Source: an uncultured Lachnospiraceae bacterium
GTDB taxonomy: Bacteria > Bacillota > Clostridia > Lachnospirales > Lachnospiraceae
Direction of reading: 5' to 3'
NCBI GenBank assembly: GCA_934317005.1
Contig: CAKREB010000001.1
Coordinates: forward strand, 186,001 to 250,000
DNA length: 64,000 bases
The notes below the pieces were generated by a model. That model made no database searches and was not told the DNA's origin. It saw nothing but the letters and a program-made list of their open reading frames with translations. Each line of letters starts with the position of its first letter. Within the stretch, counting starts at the first letter, position 1. Positions 24,705-33,724 of this stretch are shown piece by piece. The translations under genes and the position numbers were made by a program.

Positions 24705-25838
24705 ATGGCAGTTAATAAGATGACAGATTACGCGGCACAGCAGGCAGACAGGACGAAGAGTACAAGGTCTGCCGAAGAACCGAATCGCAGAAAGAACAAG
24801 GGGATATCAGCAGAGCAGATGCCGGCTGCCGATACAGCGGATGGGGAAGTACGGTATGATGTTACAGACCGCACAAACGAAGTGGCTGCGTGGTATCAGG
24901 AATATGTAAGGCAGGAGCAGGAAGATATACTGCATATGCTTTTGGGACAGGACGATCAGACTGCAAAGAAGCAGACAGATCAGTCAAAGACAAATGCCAA
25001 TCTGACGGCACAGCTTCTGGGTGAATCCGATGAAACAGATGGCAGCAGTGACAAGGAAACGGCTAAGAGCACGTATGAAAAGAAGTTAGACGAACAGGAA
25101 CAGCTTTTAGAATCCTTAAAGCGGATGGTAGAGAGGATGCGCGAGCAGCGCGAAAAGCAGAGTAAGGAAAAGAAGACGCAGCAAAAGAAGCTTTCGTACA
25201 GTTATCGAAAAGTATCTTCTTCAATCAGTTCGGCAAAAACATCACAGCAGGCTTCCAATGCGCTGAGTTCTGCAACTGCCAACTTAAGCTCTCTGAAACG
25301 TAAGGCAGCGAGTGGACAGTATAAAGATTCTGAGGTAGAGATTGCACTACAGCATGCACAGCGCATGGTGCGCACGGCACGAAAAAAGGTCAACAATATC
25401 AAGGCAGAGGAACGGAAAAAGGCTTTGCATACATCGACGGAGAATCAGGCAGAGCAGCAGAAGAAGGTTGTACATAGAACACCGGACAGACATAAAGTCA
25501 ATGCTGAGATAGAGCGCCTGAAAAAAGAGATGCGTCAGGAAGAAAAGCGTCAGAAGCATGCCAATCGTGGACAGGAAGATCTGGAACTGATGCAGGCAGA
25601 TATGACATATTTGAAAAGAAAAATTGATCTGCTTAAGCAGGAAGGGGCTTCTTTGTATTCTTCCAATAGTGCATTCAGCTCAGACGAAGCACTGGCAGCG
25701 GCATTTGGAATAACAGATGTACAGAATAAGGCAGATGCCATGCAGGCACAGGAGAATGGAAGCCAGTCTGCTGCTTCGGCAGAGGGAGCAGCTGCAATCA
25801 CCGGAGCGGTATCTGCCGGCTTTGACGTTTCGGTATAA
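24705..25838 (+). CDS. Coiled-coil protein of unknown function, likely in the motility regulon
   Basis: This is a 377-residue hydrophilic protein with very high Gln, Lys, Glu, Ser and Ala content and no signal peptide. Residues about 140-175 and 275-335 are strong coiled coils (EEQLLESLKRMVERMREQRE-like; IERLKKEMRQEEKRQKH). A repeated helical middle (YRKVSSSISSAKTSQQASNA, ALQHAQRMVRTARKKVNNI) looks conserved. The end AAAITGAVSAGFDVSV is small and hydrophobic. The start at 24705 follows GGAGGGG. The sigma-28-like promoter suggests a link with flagella. I do not recognise the family. Confidence 0.75.
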   Translation: MAVNKMTDYAAQQADRTKSTRSAEEPNRRKNKGISAEQMPAADTADGEVRYDVTDRTNEVAAWYQEYVRQEQEDILHMLLGQDDQTAKKQTDQSKTNANLTAQLLGESDETDGSSDKETAKSTYEKKLDEQEQLLESLKRMVERMREQREKQSKEKKTQQKKLSYSYRKVSSSISSAKTSQQASNALSSATANLSSLKRKAASGQYKDSEVEIALQHAQRMVRTARKKVNNIKAEERKKALHTSTENQAEQQKKVVHRTPDRHKVNAEIERLKKEMRQEEKRQKHANRGQEDLELMQADMTYLKRKIDLLKQEGASLYSSNSAFSSDEALAAAFGITDVQNKADAMQAQENGSQSAASAEGAAAITGAVSAGFDVSV

Positions 25839-25853
25839 GAAAGTGATGGCAAA

Positions 25854-25906
25854 AAGCCGGCAGCGGTTATATGGATAACTCGTACAGATAGGAATTTCCG
25901 GCTTTG
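25854..25906 (-). terminator. Terminator of the 25867 gene overlapping its stop
   Basis: On the minus strand AAAGCCGG pairs with CCGGCTTT, followed by TTGCC. The first arm lies inside the last codons of the gene. Confidence 0.5.
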
Positions 25907-26619
25907 CCGATGCGTTTGACAGCCTTGATATAATACAGGATATTCAGAGCAGTCTGCGCTGTTTTTGCCGGAACCTTTGCCAGTCTTGCAAAATCCTTTG
26001 AAGTAAAGGGAGTTGGCAATCCTTCCGGAATCATGCATCCGTATTCGCTGGGACTACCGATGTAGAACTCATCGACAAGCCTGACCGGTATCCGGTCATA
26101 ACGGGTAGAGCCTTTTTTGCGGTCGTGGCTCCAGCCGTTTAACAGGCGGTATTCTTCTACGTCTAACAGAATCAGGCACAGATGGAGATTCGGGTGTGTC
26201 AGGTAAGATTTGATCTTATATAATTCATAGTAGGCATCATATGTTTTGCCGGTACGGGGAGATTTCCTTTTTTTGGAAACCTCCCCTGTTTTTTCGTCAA
26301 TCCAAAACAGCCATTTGTTATGTACGATAGGATAAACAATAGTGACCGGATATTCTTCTAAAAACAGATCTAATTTTCGTCGCATCGTGTTAAAATTTCT
26401 TGTTTGGATCTCTATAATCTCTTCTCCGCGAAAAATATCGGCGACAAAATTTCCGATACGGATTTCCTGATGACCGGTATCCGGTTCGTAGAAGCGTTTT
26501 AGGACGGCATGAAGTGTTTTTTCCTGTAATGTGCCGATACCGTTTTTTTCGCGGTCAACATGGATGATCTCATCGCATGCTTTTTGAAAAAGTTCTTCAT
26601 CAAAAGGGCTGACAGACAT
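25867..26619 (-). CDS. Nuclease-like protein of unknown function
   Basis: This is a 250-residue protein I cannot name. Residues about 55-90 carry a pattern like a PD-(D/E)XK nuclease core (IRIGNFVADIFRGEEIIEIQ, then TRNFNTMRRKLDLFLEEYPV), with the aspartate and the E-x-Q in the places of D and E-x-K. The C-terminal 60 residues (FTSKDFARLAKVPAKTAQTA, LNILYYIKAVKRIG) look like a winged helix. The start at 26619 follows AAGGAGA by six bases. It is convergent with the coiled-coil gene. A nuclease or DNA-binding role is an inference. Confidence 0.65.
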   Translation of the reverse strand: MSVSPFDEELFQKACDEIIHVDREKNGIGTLQEKTLHAVLKRFYEPDTGHQEIRIGNFVADIFRGEEIIEIQTRNFNTMRRKLDLFLEEYPVTIVYPIVHNKWLFWIDEKTGEVSKKRKSPRTGKTYDAYYELYKIKSYLTHPNLHLCLILLDVEEYRLLNGWSHDRKKGSTRYDRIPVRLVDEFYIGSPSEYGCMIPEGLPTPFTSKDFARLAKVPAKTAQTALNILYYIKAVKRIGKAGNSYLYELSI

Positions 26620-26973
26620 AACGATTCTCCTTCGTAGGCGGTGTTCCTTTACTTTCAAAAAACTTCATTTGGAAATCTTACGAAAGGAAGGGAAAGCCGA
26701 TGAATATTGTTGATAATATATCATGTTTTCTTTTTGACTACAAGGCTGCCTAAGCTTTATTGCCGCGAAAACAGTGAAGTCGTGCGCTGTTTGCGACAGG
26801 GTATCAGACTTTATGTGTCAGACAAAAAATGGAATAGAAAGAACTGCTTTTGCACATACTCAGTATGTCTATAAAAGACGATGTTTCTACGCGAACGCTC
26901 ATTTTGTACAATTTGGCAGAGTTATGCATAAGTACAATTTGGCGCCTTAATCAGAATAGAAAAGAGGAAAATT
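26620..26973. other. Non-coding region with pieces of the palindrome family
   Basis: There is no gene here. CCTAAGCTTTATT near 26748, GTGCGCTGTTTGCG near 26783 and CATTTTGTACAATTTGG near 26904 resemble blocks of the 18.1-18.8 kb palindrome (CTAAGCTTAAT, GTGCGCTCTTTCGC, CATTTTGTGCAATTTG). The order differs and no long hairpin forms, so this may be a decayed relative. The promoter of the germination gene should lie at the right end. Confidence 0.4.
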
Positions 26974-28452
26974 ATGAAACAGAAGGATAGAAAGAGTGTC
27001 TTGCCGAAAGAGCAGGGGCAGCCGGATATTTTTGCGGGCGGGTATGATGAGCGGTTGGAGGCAACCCGCAGCCTGCTTCATATGGACAAGAATTTTGATA
27101 TTTTATACCGGGAGTTATCGGTCGGTGGGCGGCGTGTCAGCCTGTTTTCGATTGATGGTTTCTTGACCGGAACAGTGTCAGAAAAGGTTTTGGAGTTCTT
27201 TTATTCCATCGAGGAAAAGGACATGCCACAGGAGTTTGAAGGGTTTATGGCGCGTTTTGCGCCGTATGGGGACATTACGGCAATTGATACGCAGGAAGAC
27301 TTTGTGCAGCTTCTGTTAGCGGGGCTGACCTGCTTTTTGATAGAAGGGTATCAAAAGGTTATTGCATTTGACTTCCGTGAATATCCGAGCAGGAGTGTGG
27401 ATGAACCGGAGAAGGATAAGGTGTTAAGAGGTTCAAGGGATGGCTTTATTGAAGCGCTGGTGCCAAACGCTGCGCTGGTACGACGCAGGATACGTGATAC
27501 AGAGCTGATCTTTCAGATAGAACAGGTGGGGCGCAGCTCCAAGACAGATGTAGCGATCGTTTATATGAAAGACCGCGTCAAGCAGAATGTATTGGATGAA
27601 GTGCTGCGAAGGATTCAAAAGATTAATGTGGATTCTCTGACGATGAATAAGGAAAGCCTTGCAGAAGAAATGTTTCCGCGAAGCTGGTATAATCCTTTCC
27701 CGAGATTTAAATATACAGAAAGACCGGATACCACAGCGGCATGTCTTTTGGAGGGAAGTGTGGTGGTGATGGTAGACAACTCTCCGGCGGCTATGATTAT
27801 TCCGACTTCCCTATTTAGCATTTTGGAGGATGCCAATGAATACTATTTTCCACCAATTACGGGAACGTATCTGCGCCTTACCAGAATGGCAACAAGTGTG
27901 ATCGCTGTATATATCACGCCGATTTTGTTGCTGCTTTTGCAAAATCCGCAATGGGTTCCGCAAAGTCTTTCCTTTATTCAGATACATGACCCGATCAATG
28001 TTCCGGTTATCATTCAGTTACTGATCTTAGAGTTTGCGATTGACGGACTGAAAATGGCATCGATCAATACGCCGAATATGCTGACGACGCCGCTTAGCAT
28101 CGTGGCAGGTATCGTGTTTGGAGATTATACGGTAAGTTCTGGCTGGTTTAACGCAGAAATCATGCTTTATATGTCCTTTGTGGCGGTTGCCAACTATACG
28201 CAGAGCAATATGGAGCTTGGCTATGCATTGAAATTTTTCCGTATCATGCTTTTGATCTTAACGGCATGGTTTGATCTGGCCGGCTTCGTAATCGGAAGCA
28301 CGATTCTGATCCTTGCATTGCTTTTCAATCCGGTGCTGGAAGGAAAAGGGTATCTGTATCCACTGGTTCCGTTTAACGGGCCTTTACTGTTGAAACATTT
28401 CTTCAGAGTGAGCCTTCCGTATAGTGAAAAACAGCAGAAACGCAACGGATAA
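26974..28452 (+). CDS. GerA/SpoVAF family spore germination protein
   Basis: This is a 492-residue membrane protein of the GerA family. The cytoplasmic N-terminal domain covers residues about 1-280 (EYPSRSVDEPEKDKVLRGSR, DGFIEALVPNAALVRRRIRD). At least five membrane helices follow (about 290-455; MATSVIAVYITPILLLLLQN, TPLSIVAGIVFGDYTVSSGW). GerA proteins form nutrient receptors in the spore inner membrane. SpoVAF is a paralogue that helps dipicolinate channels. No GerB or GerC partner is adjacent, which favours a SpoVAF-like lone protein. GAGGAAAATT precedes the ATG. Confidence 0.9.
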   Translation: MKQKDRKSVLPKEQGQPDIFAGGYDERLEATRSLLHMDKNFDILYRELSVGGRRVSLFSIDGFLTGTVSEKVLEFFYSIEEKDMPQEFEGFMARFAPYGDITAIDTQEDFVQLLLAGLTCFLIEGYQKVIAFDFREYPSRSVDEPEKDKVLRGSRDGFIEALVPNAALVRRRIRDTELIFQIEQVGRSSKTDVAIVYMKDRVKQNVLDEVLRRIQKINVDSLTMNKESLAEEMFPRSWYNPFPRFKYTERPDTTAACLLEGSVVVMVDNSPAAMIIPTSLFSILEDANEYYFPPITGTYLRLTRMATSVIAVYITPILLLLLQNPQWVPQSLSFIQIHDPINVPVIIQLLILEFAIDGLKMASINTPNMLTTPLSIVAGIVFGDYTVSSGWFNAEIMLYMSFVAVANYTQSNMELGYALKFFRIMLLILTAWFDLAGFVIGSTILILALLFNPVLEGKGYLYPLVPFNGPLLLKHFFRVSLPYSEKQQKRNG

Positions 28453-28467
28453 TATATGATTTTTCAC

Positions 28468-28496
28468 TTGTCCTTTACAGTAAATTGTGCTATGAT
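28468..28496 (+). promoter_or_regulatory. Promoter of the ion antiporter gene
   Basis: TTGTCC, 17 bases, TATGAT. Transcription should begin near 28503 and give a leader of about 120 bases. Confidence 0.7.
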
Positions 28497-28503
28497 ACGT
28501 CTG

Positions 28504-28528
28504 ACATTTGGAAAAATGTTTCTTTTTT
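28504..28528 (+). terminator. Short hairpin with T-run at the start of the antiporter leader
   Basis: ACATTT and AAATGT enclose GGAA and are followed by TTCTTTTTT. It sits where transcription starts, so it either ends the upstream germination transcript or structures the new 5' end. A second stem (CAATTTTTC/GAAAAATTG) lies at 28572-28596. Confidence 0.5.
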
Positions 28529-28621
28529 GGTTGCCATCTTTTCTATATGTATAGTTAAGACTGGTAGAATCACAATTTTTCGACAACAGAAAAATTGGAA
28601 CATAGGAGGCGTTATTTAATT

Positions 28622-30058
28622 ATGAAGAAGCTACAAAAACTGGTATGGACGCTGGGAATGCTTTTGTGTGCAATCGTGATGCATCCATCCGTCGCAATGG
28701 CTGCTGAGAAGGGACAGGATATTGGTAAGACGTTGCCAATCTGGTTCTGCCTTCCGTTTGCAGGTATGTTACTTTGCATCGCAATATGCCCGTTAGTGGC
28801 AGGTATGTGGTGGGAGAAGAATAAGCCGTATGTCGTAATCTTCTGGTCATTGGCATTTTTACTTCCATTTACAATGTATGCCGGCTGGCAGATGGCAGCA
28901 GATCAGGTATTAGAAGTCATCTTTGGAGATTACATTACCTTTATCGTATTGTTGTTTGGTTTGTTCTGCGTGGCAGGTAACATTTGTCTGGAAGGTGATC
29001 TGGTAGGTACACCGAAGTTAAATGTGCTGCTTTTGCTGATCGGTACATTGCTTTCAAGCTGGATCGGTACGACCGGTGCCAGTATGGTAATGATTCGTCC
29101 ATTGATCCGTGCAAATAAATGGCGTAACAGAAAAGTACAGGTTATCGTATTTTTCATTTTCTTAGTATCAAATATTGGTGGTTGTCTGACACCGGTTGGT
29201 GATCCTCCACTGTTGATGGGATTTACGAACGGAGTTGATTTCTTCTGGAGTATGAAGCTTCTTCCGGTTCTGATCCTGAACGTAATTTTACTTTTGGCAA
29301 TTTTCTTTGTTTTGGATACACGTGCTTATAAGAAGGATCTTGCAGAGGGTGCAAAGCCTGAACCGACAGAGGATAAGACTCCTCTTCGTCTGCGTGGTGC
29401 TCATAACCTGATCTTTTTAGTAATGATCGTTGGTGCTGTTATTTTGAGTGGTGTGCTTCCAAAGGTTGTCCCATTCTTTGCCAACAATATTCACATTTAT
29501 GGTGATGTGTCTATGGGCGATGCTTCTATCTTTGAAGTTGTATTGATTCTTTTAGCAGCGTTTCTTTCTTTCAAGACAACGAAGAAGGAAGTACGCGAGG
29601 AAAACAACTTTACATGGGATGCGATCGAAGAGGTTGCTGTACTGTTCATCGGAATCTTTATTACGATGATCCCTGCTCTTTTGATCTTAAAGGCACAGGG
29701 TGCATCTCTCGGAATTGAGAAGCCGTGGCAGTTCTTCTGGATCACAGGATGCTTATCAAGCTTCCTCGACAATACACCAACGTATCTGGTGTTCTTTACG
29801 ACAGCAGCATCGCTTGGTTTTACAGAGGGTATCAAGACAGCCTTAGGCTACATCGATCAGATCGTTCTGATGGCGATTTCCTGTGGTGCGGTATTTATGG
29901 GTGCTATTACTTATATTGGAAATGCACCAAACTTTATGGTACGTTCGATCGCAGAGGAAAATGGAATCAAGATGCCATCGTTCTTTAGCTACATGGCATG
30001 GTCACTGAGTTGTCTGATTCCTGTGTTCTTAATTGATATGATCGTATTCTTCCTGTAA
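28622..30058 (+). CDS. Sodium:proton antiporter-like ion transporter (NhaD/CitMHS type)
   Basis: This is a 478-residue membrane protein with about twelve helices in the ion transporter superfamily. A cleavable-signal-like start (MKKLQKLVWTLGMLLCAIVM) precedes PIWFCLPFAGMLLCIAICPL. The inverted-repeat re-entrant motifs are visible: IGTTGASMVMIRPLIRANKW near residue 150, GGCLTPVGDPPLL near 190, SSFLDNTPTYLVFF near 375, and GAITYIGNAPNFM near 435. These fit NhaD-like Na+/H+ exchange, although organic-anion relatives exist. AGGAGG lies 14 bases before the ATG, a rather long spacing. It is a single gene with its own promoter and terminator. Confidence 0.85.
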   Translation: MKKLQKLVWTLGMLLCAIVMHPSVAMAAEKGQDIGKTLPIWFCLPFAGMLLCIAICPLVAGMWWEKNKPYVVIFWSLAFLLPFTMYAGWQMAADQVLEVIFGDYITFIVLLFGLFCVAGNICLEGDLVGTPKLNVLLLLIGTLLSSWIGTTGASMVMIRPLIRANKWRNRKVQVIVFFIFLVSNIGGCLTPVGDPPLLMGFTNGVDFFWSMKLLPVLILNVILLLAIFFVLDTRAYKKDLAEGAKPEPTEDKTPLRLRGAHNLIFLVMIVGAVILSGVLPKVVPFFANNIHIYGDVSMGDASIFEVVLILLAAFLSFKTTKKEVREENNFTWDAIEEVAVLFIGIFITMIPALLILKAQGASLGIEKPWQFFWITGCLSSFLDNTPTYLVFFTTAASLGFTEGIKTALGYIDQIVLMAISCGAVFMGAITYIGNAPNFMVRSIAEENGIKMPSFFSYMAWSLSCLIPVFLIDMIVFFL

Positions 30059-30110
30059 AAAGGATATGTGCGCCAGAGGGTGCAAAGAAGATTGAAATGA
30101 TGTATAATAG

Positions 30111-30164
30111 TCCAGATGGATTTTCGGAAGTATTTGGAAAATTCATCTGGATTTTTGCTTTTTT
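30111..30164 (+). terminator. Intrinsic terminator of the antiporter gene
   Basis: TCCAGATGGATTTTC pairs with GAAAATTCATCTGGA and is followed by TTTTTGCTTTTTT. The stem is long and nearly perfect. Confidence 0.88.
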
Positions 30165-30191
30165 GATATTGTGATTGAAATGGAGATAAAA

Positions 30192-30959
30192 ATGATTTTT
30201 GATACACATGTACATTATGATGATGAGGCTTTTGATCAGGATAGGGAAGCCGTTTTACAAAAAATCCGTGAGGATGGAGTTGGAATGATTGCGGATATAG
30301 GAGCTGATATTGCATCCAGTAAAAAGGCGATGGAGCTAAGCGAGCGATATGATTTTATCTATGCCGTGGTTGGCGTGCATCCTTCGGAGGTAGAACCGAT
30401 GCAGCCATCAGACATTGCCTGGCTGCGGGAGATGGCAAAGAAGCCAAAGGTAGTGGCGATTGGAGAAATTGGACTGGATTATCACTACGAAGAGCCGGAA
30501 AGAGAGCTTCAGAAAAAGTGGTTTAAAGCGCAGTTAGAGCTTGCCAAAGAAGTGAAGCTTCCGGTGAGTATTCACAGCAGAGAGGCAGCGCAGGATACGC
30601 TTACGATCATGCAGCAGATGGATATGCAGGAAACCGGTGGTGTGATCCATTGCTTTTCCTATGGCTGGGAGATGGCAAAGATATATCTTGACATGGGCTT
30701 CTATCTGGGAATAGGCGGTGTTGTGACATTTAAAAATGCAAAGAAGTTAAAAGAGGTTGTACAAAAGGCACCGTTAGAGCGCATCGTTCTGGAAACAGAT
30801 GGCCCTTATCTGGCACCGGAGCCGTTTCGTGGGAAGAGAAACATGTCATCTTATCTGACGTATGTTGCGGAAAAGATAGCAGAGTTGAAGGAAATCACAC
30901 CGGAAGAGGTGATACAGATTACAGAGCAGAATGCAAAGGGGCTGTATCACATTTCGTAA
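30192..30959 (+). CDS. tatD: TatD family metal-dependent hydrolase
   Basis: This is a 255-residue TIM-barrel deoxyribonuclease of the TatD family. Metal ligands are in place: MIFDTHVHYDD at the start (HxH), IGEIGLDYHY near residue 92 (E), SIHSRE near 127 and VIHCFSYG near 150 (His), and LETDGPYLAPEP near 203 (D). TatD enzymes trim single-stranded DNA and RNA 3' ends and act in DNA quality control. The start at 30192 follows TGGAGA. In Clostridia tatD commonly precedes rsmA, as here, so a unit with the next two genes is likely. Confidence 0.95.
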   Translation: MIFDTHVHYDDEAFDQDREAVLQKIREDGVGMIADIGADIASSKKAMELSERYDFIYAVVGVHPSEVEPMQPSDIAWLREMAKKPKVVAIGEIGLDYHYEEPERELQKKWFKAQLELAKEVKLPVSIHSREAAQDTLTIMQQMDMQETGGVIHCFSYGWEMAKIYLDMGFYLGIGGVVTFKNAKKLKEVVQKAPLERIVLETDGPYLAPEPFRGKRNMSSYLTYVAEKIAELKEITPEEVIQITEQNAKGLYHIS

Positions 30960-31015
30960 AGAGGATGAAACTGATATAGTGAAAAAGCAGATACCGGAAA
31001 GGAACAGGATAGCTT

Positions 31016-31888
31016 ATGGCAACACTTGGAATACCACAAAATACCATTGATATATTACAGAAATATGATTTTCACTTTCAGAAGAAGTTTGGACAGAACT
31101 TTCTGATCGATACGCATGTACTGGAAAAGATCATTGATTCTGCGGGGGTTACACAGGATGATTTTGTACTGGAGATCGGGCCGGGAATCGGAACGATGAC
31201 GCAGTATCTTTGCGAGCGTGCAAGACAGGTCATGGCGGTGGAGATTGATCAGAATCTGATCCCTATTTTGAAAGAAACGCTTTCTGCCTATGATAATGTT
31301 ACGGTGGTAAATGAGGACGTTTTGAAACTGGATATTGCGAAGGTGGCAGAGGAATATAACGGTGGAAAACCGATTAAGGTTGTGGCAAATCTGCCATATT
31401 ATATTACAACACCAATCATTATGGGATTGTTTGAAAGTCATGTGCCACTGGAGAGTGTGACGGTCATGGTACAAAAGGAAGTGGCAGACAGGATGCAGTC
31501 TGGTCCCGGTACAAAGGAATATGGTGCGTTATCTTTGGCAGTGCAGTACTATGCAGAGGCAGAGATTGTGGCAAATGTACCGCCGAATTGCTTTATGCCG
31601 CGTCCAAAGGTTGGTTCTGCTGTGATACGTCTGACATGTCACAAGGAAAATCCGGTAAAAGTGCAGGATGAGACGTTTATGTTCCGGGTAATCAGGGCAT
31701 CCTTTAATCAGAGAAGAAAAACATTGCAAAACGGACTGGGAAATGATGCCGGTCTGCCGGTGACAAAGGAGATGACAGCGAAAGCACTCGAACAGATGGA
31801 ACTGTCACCGACAATCCGTGGAGAGCGGTTATCACTTCAGGAGTTTGCAACATTAAGTGATCTGTTATTGCAGATGCCAAGAGATTAG
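31016..31888 (+). CDS. rsmA: 16S rRNA dimethyladenosine transferase
   Basis: This 290-residue SAM-dependent enzyme (KsgA) dimethylates two adjacent adenines at the 3' end of 16S rRNA during ribosome assembly. KKFGQNFLID near residue 24, the SAM site EIGPGIGTMTQYL near 55, NEDVLKLD near 100 and the catalytic NLPYYITTPI near 125 are all present. The length is normal. It follows tatD by 56 bases and precedes the aminopeptidase by 17 bases. Loss of this enzyme gives kasugamycin resistance in other bacteria. Confidence 0.97.
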   Translation: MATLGIPQNTIDILQKYDFHFQKKFGQNFLIDTHVLEKIIDSAGVTQDDFVLEIGPGIGTMTQYLCERARQVMAVEIDQNLIPILKETLSAYDNVTVVNEDVLKLDIAKVAEEYNGGKPIKVVANLPYYITTPIIMGLFESHVPLESVTVMVQKEVADRMQSGPGTKEYGALSLAVQYYAEAEIVANVPPNCFMPRPKVGSAVIRLTCHKENPVKVQDETFMFRVIRASFNQRRKTLQNGLGNDAGLPVTKEMTAKALEQMELSPTIRGERLSLQEFATLSDLLLQMPRD

Positions 31889-31905
31889 AGAGAGGAAGGG
31901 TAAGA

Positions 31906-33702
31906 ATGGGAATACCAGAAAGACTATGTAAGTTGCGTGCCAAAATGCAGGAAAAGGGAATTGACATGTACTATATTCCGACCAATGATTTTCATGGTTC
32001 AGAGTATGTCAGTGATTATTTTAAGACGAGAGAATTCATTTCCGGATTTGACGGTTCTGCGGGAAATGTTGTAGTCACGCAGGACAAAGCAGGTCTTTGG
32101 ACGGATGGCAGATATTTTCTGCAGGCGGAAAGGCAGCTTGACGGTACCGGATTTACGCTGTACCGGTCCGGTCAGGAGGGCGTGCCAAATGTCAGCCAAT
32201 ATATTGCAGCAAACCTTCCTAAGGATGGTGTGCTTGGCATGGACGGCGGTATGGTATCAGAGGCATGGGCAGACGGAATGCGTCGTCTGATTGCCGGAAA
32301 GAAGGGAAAGCTTGTACTGAGTGAAGATCTTGTGGGACAGATCTGGACAGACAGACCGCCGCTTAAGCATGAAAAAGCATGGCTTTTAGATGTAAAGTAT
32401 GCCGGCGAAAGCAGAGAAGAACGACTGAAAAGATTACGTGAAGAGATGAAAAAAAGAAAGGCAGCTTATTTGATCCTGACTTCGCTAGATGACATCGCAT
32501 GGCTTTTGAATATTCGCGGAAATGACATTCCGTGCAATCCTGTGGTACTTTCATATCTGATCGTGGAAGAAACATGTTGCCGCTTCTTTGCAGGACAGGA
32601 TATTTTTAGTGAAAAGGATCAAAAAGAGCTTTCCGAAGCAGGGGTTGTGTTCTATCCTTATGAGGAAATTTACACATATGTACAAAATCTTTCTGCAAAT
32701 GGACGTGTTCTTGTGGATAAGCGGACAGTGAATGCTGTTATTGTGGAAAACCTTCCGAAAAATATAAAAATTGTGGATTGCATCAGTCCGATCGTTGGTT
32801 GGAAGGCGGTAAAGAATAAGACAGAAGTAGCAAATGAAAAAGAGGCACATATCCGTGATGGAGTGGCAGTTACAAAGTTTATCCACTGGCTGAAGCATAA
32901 TGTTTCCGTGATGCCTCTGACAGAGATTTCTGCGGCAGCGAAGCTGGAAGAGTTTCGAAAGCAGCAGGCAGATTATCTTGGCCCCAGCTTTGATCCAATC
33001 GCAGGCTATGCAGAGCATGGTGCGATCGTGCACTATAGTGCGACAGAGGAAACAGATATCAGCCTGCATCCAGACAACTTCTTACTTTTGGATACGGGAG
33101 GACAATATCTGCAGGGAACGACAGATATTACGCGGACAATCCTGCTTGGTGATAAGGCGACAGAGGAGCAGAAGAAATATTATACAGCCGTGTTGCGTGG
33201 CAATCTGAATCTCGCGGCTGCAAAGTTTATTTATGGTTGTTCAGGGGTTGCACTAGACTATGCGGCAAGACAGCCGTTGTGGGAGATGGGATGTGACTTT
33301 AATCACGGCACCGGTCATGGTGTCGGTTATCTTCTCAATGTGCATGAAGCACCAAATGCTTTCCGATACAAGATACTTCGCGGGCCGGGACAAAATGCTG
33401 TGCTGGAGGAAGGGATGATTACTTCGGATGAGCCGGGAATCTATCTGGAAGGAAAGTTTGGAATCCGTCTGGAAAATCTCATCCTTTGTGTAAAGAGAGA
33501 AAAGAATGAATATGGACAGTTTATGGGATTTGAACCACTGACTCTGGTTCCGTTTGATCGTGATGCGATTGACATAGAGCAGATGAGTGTAAAAGAAAGA
33601 GAACTGTTAAATGCATATCACGAGAAAGTATTAGAAGTGATCGGGCCACATCTTGACCGACAGGAACAGGAATGGCTTTCCGATGCCTGCGCACCGATCT
33701 GA
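31906..33702 (+). CDS. Xaa-Pro aminopeptidase (M24B family)
   Basis: This is a 598-residue aminopeptidase P of the three-domain type, which removes an N-terminal residue next to proline. Two creatinase-like N-terminal domains (about 1-300; GFDGSAGNVVVTQD) precede the pita-bread catalytic domain. The five metal ligands are visible in DTGGQY, TTDITRT, GTGHGVG, SDEPGIY and RLENL. A C-terminal extension follows (ERELLNAYHEKVLEVI). It starts 17 bases after rsmA with AGGAAGGG upstream, so it is probably co-transcribed. It is cytoplasmic, with no signal peptide. Confidence 0.95.
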   Translation: MGIPERLCKLRAKMQEKGIDMYYIPTNDFHGSEYVSDYFKTREFISGFDGSAGNVVVTQDKAGLWTDGRYFLQAERQLDGTGFTLYRSGQEGVPNVSQYIAANLPKDGVLGMDGGMVSEAWADGMRRLIAGKKGKLVLSEDLVGQIWTDRPPLKHEKAWLLDVKYAGESREERLKRLREEMKKRKAAYLILTSLDDIAWLLNIRGNDIPCNPVVLSYLIVEETCCRFFAGQDIFSEKDQKELSEAGVVFYPYEEIYTYVQNLSANGRVLVDKRTVNAVIVENLPKNIKIVDCISPIVGWKAVKNKTEVANEKEAHIRDGVAVTKFIHWLKHNVSVMPLTEISAAAKLEEFRKQQADYLGPSFDPIAGYAEHGAIVHYSATEETDISLHPDNFLLLDTGGQYLQGTTDITRTILLGDKATEEQKKYYTAVLRGNLNLAAAKFIYGCSGVALDYAARQPLWEMGCDFNHGTGHGVGYLLNVHEAPNAFRYKILRGPGQNAVLEEGMITSDEPGIYLEGKFGIRLENLILCVKREKNEYGQFMGFEPLTLVPFDRDAIDIEQMSVKERELLNAYHEKVLEVIGPHLDRQEQEWLSDACAPI

Positions 33703-33724
33703 TCAGACCGGTGCTGCCTTCGGG

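Noticed and set aside
33691..33714. Terminator between the aminopeptidase and PAP2 genes
   Set aside because: GCACCG and CGGTGC can pair, but no T-run follows on either strand, so the evidence is too weak.
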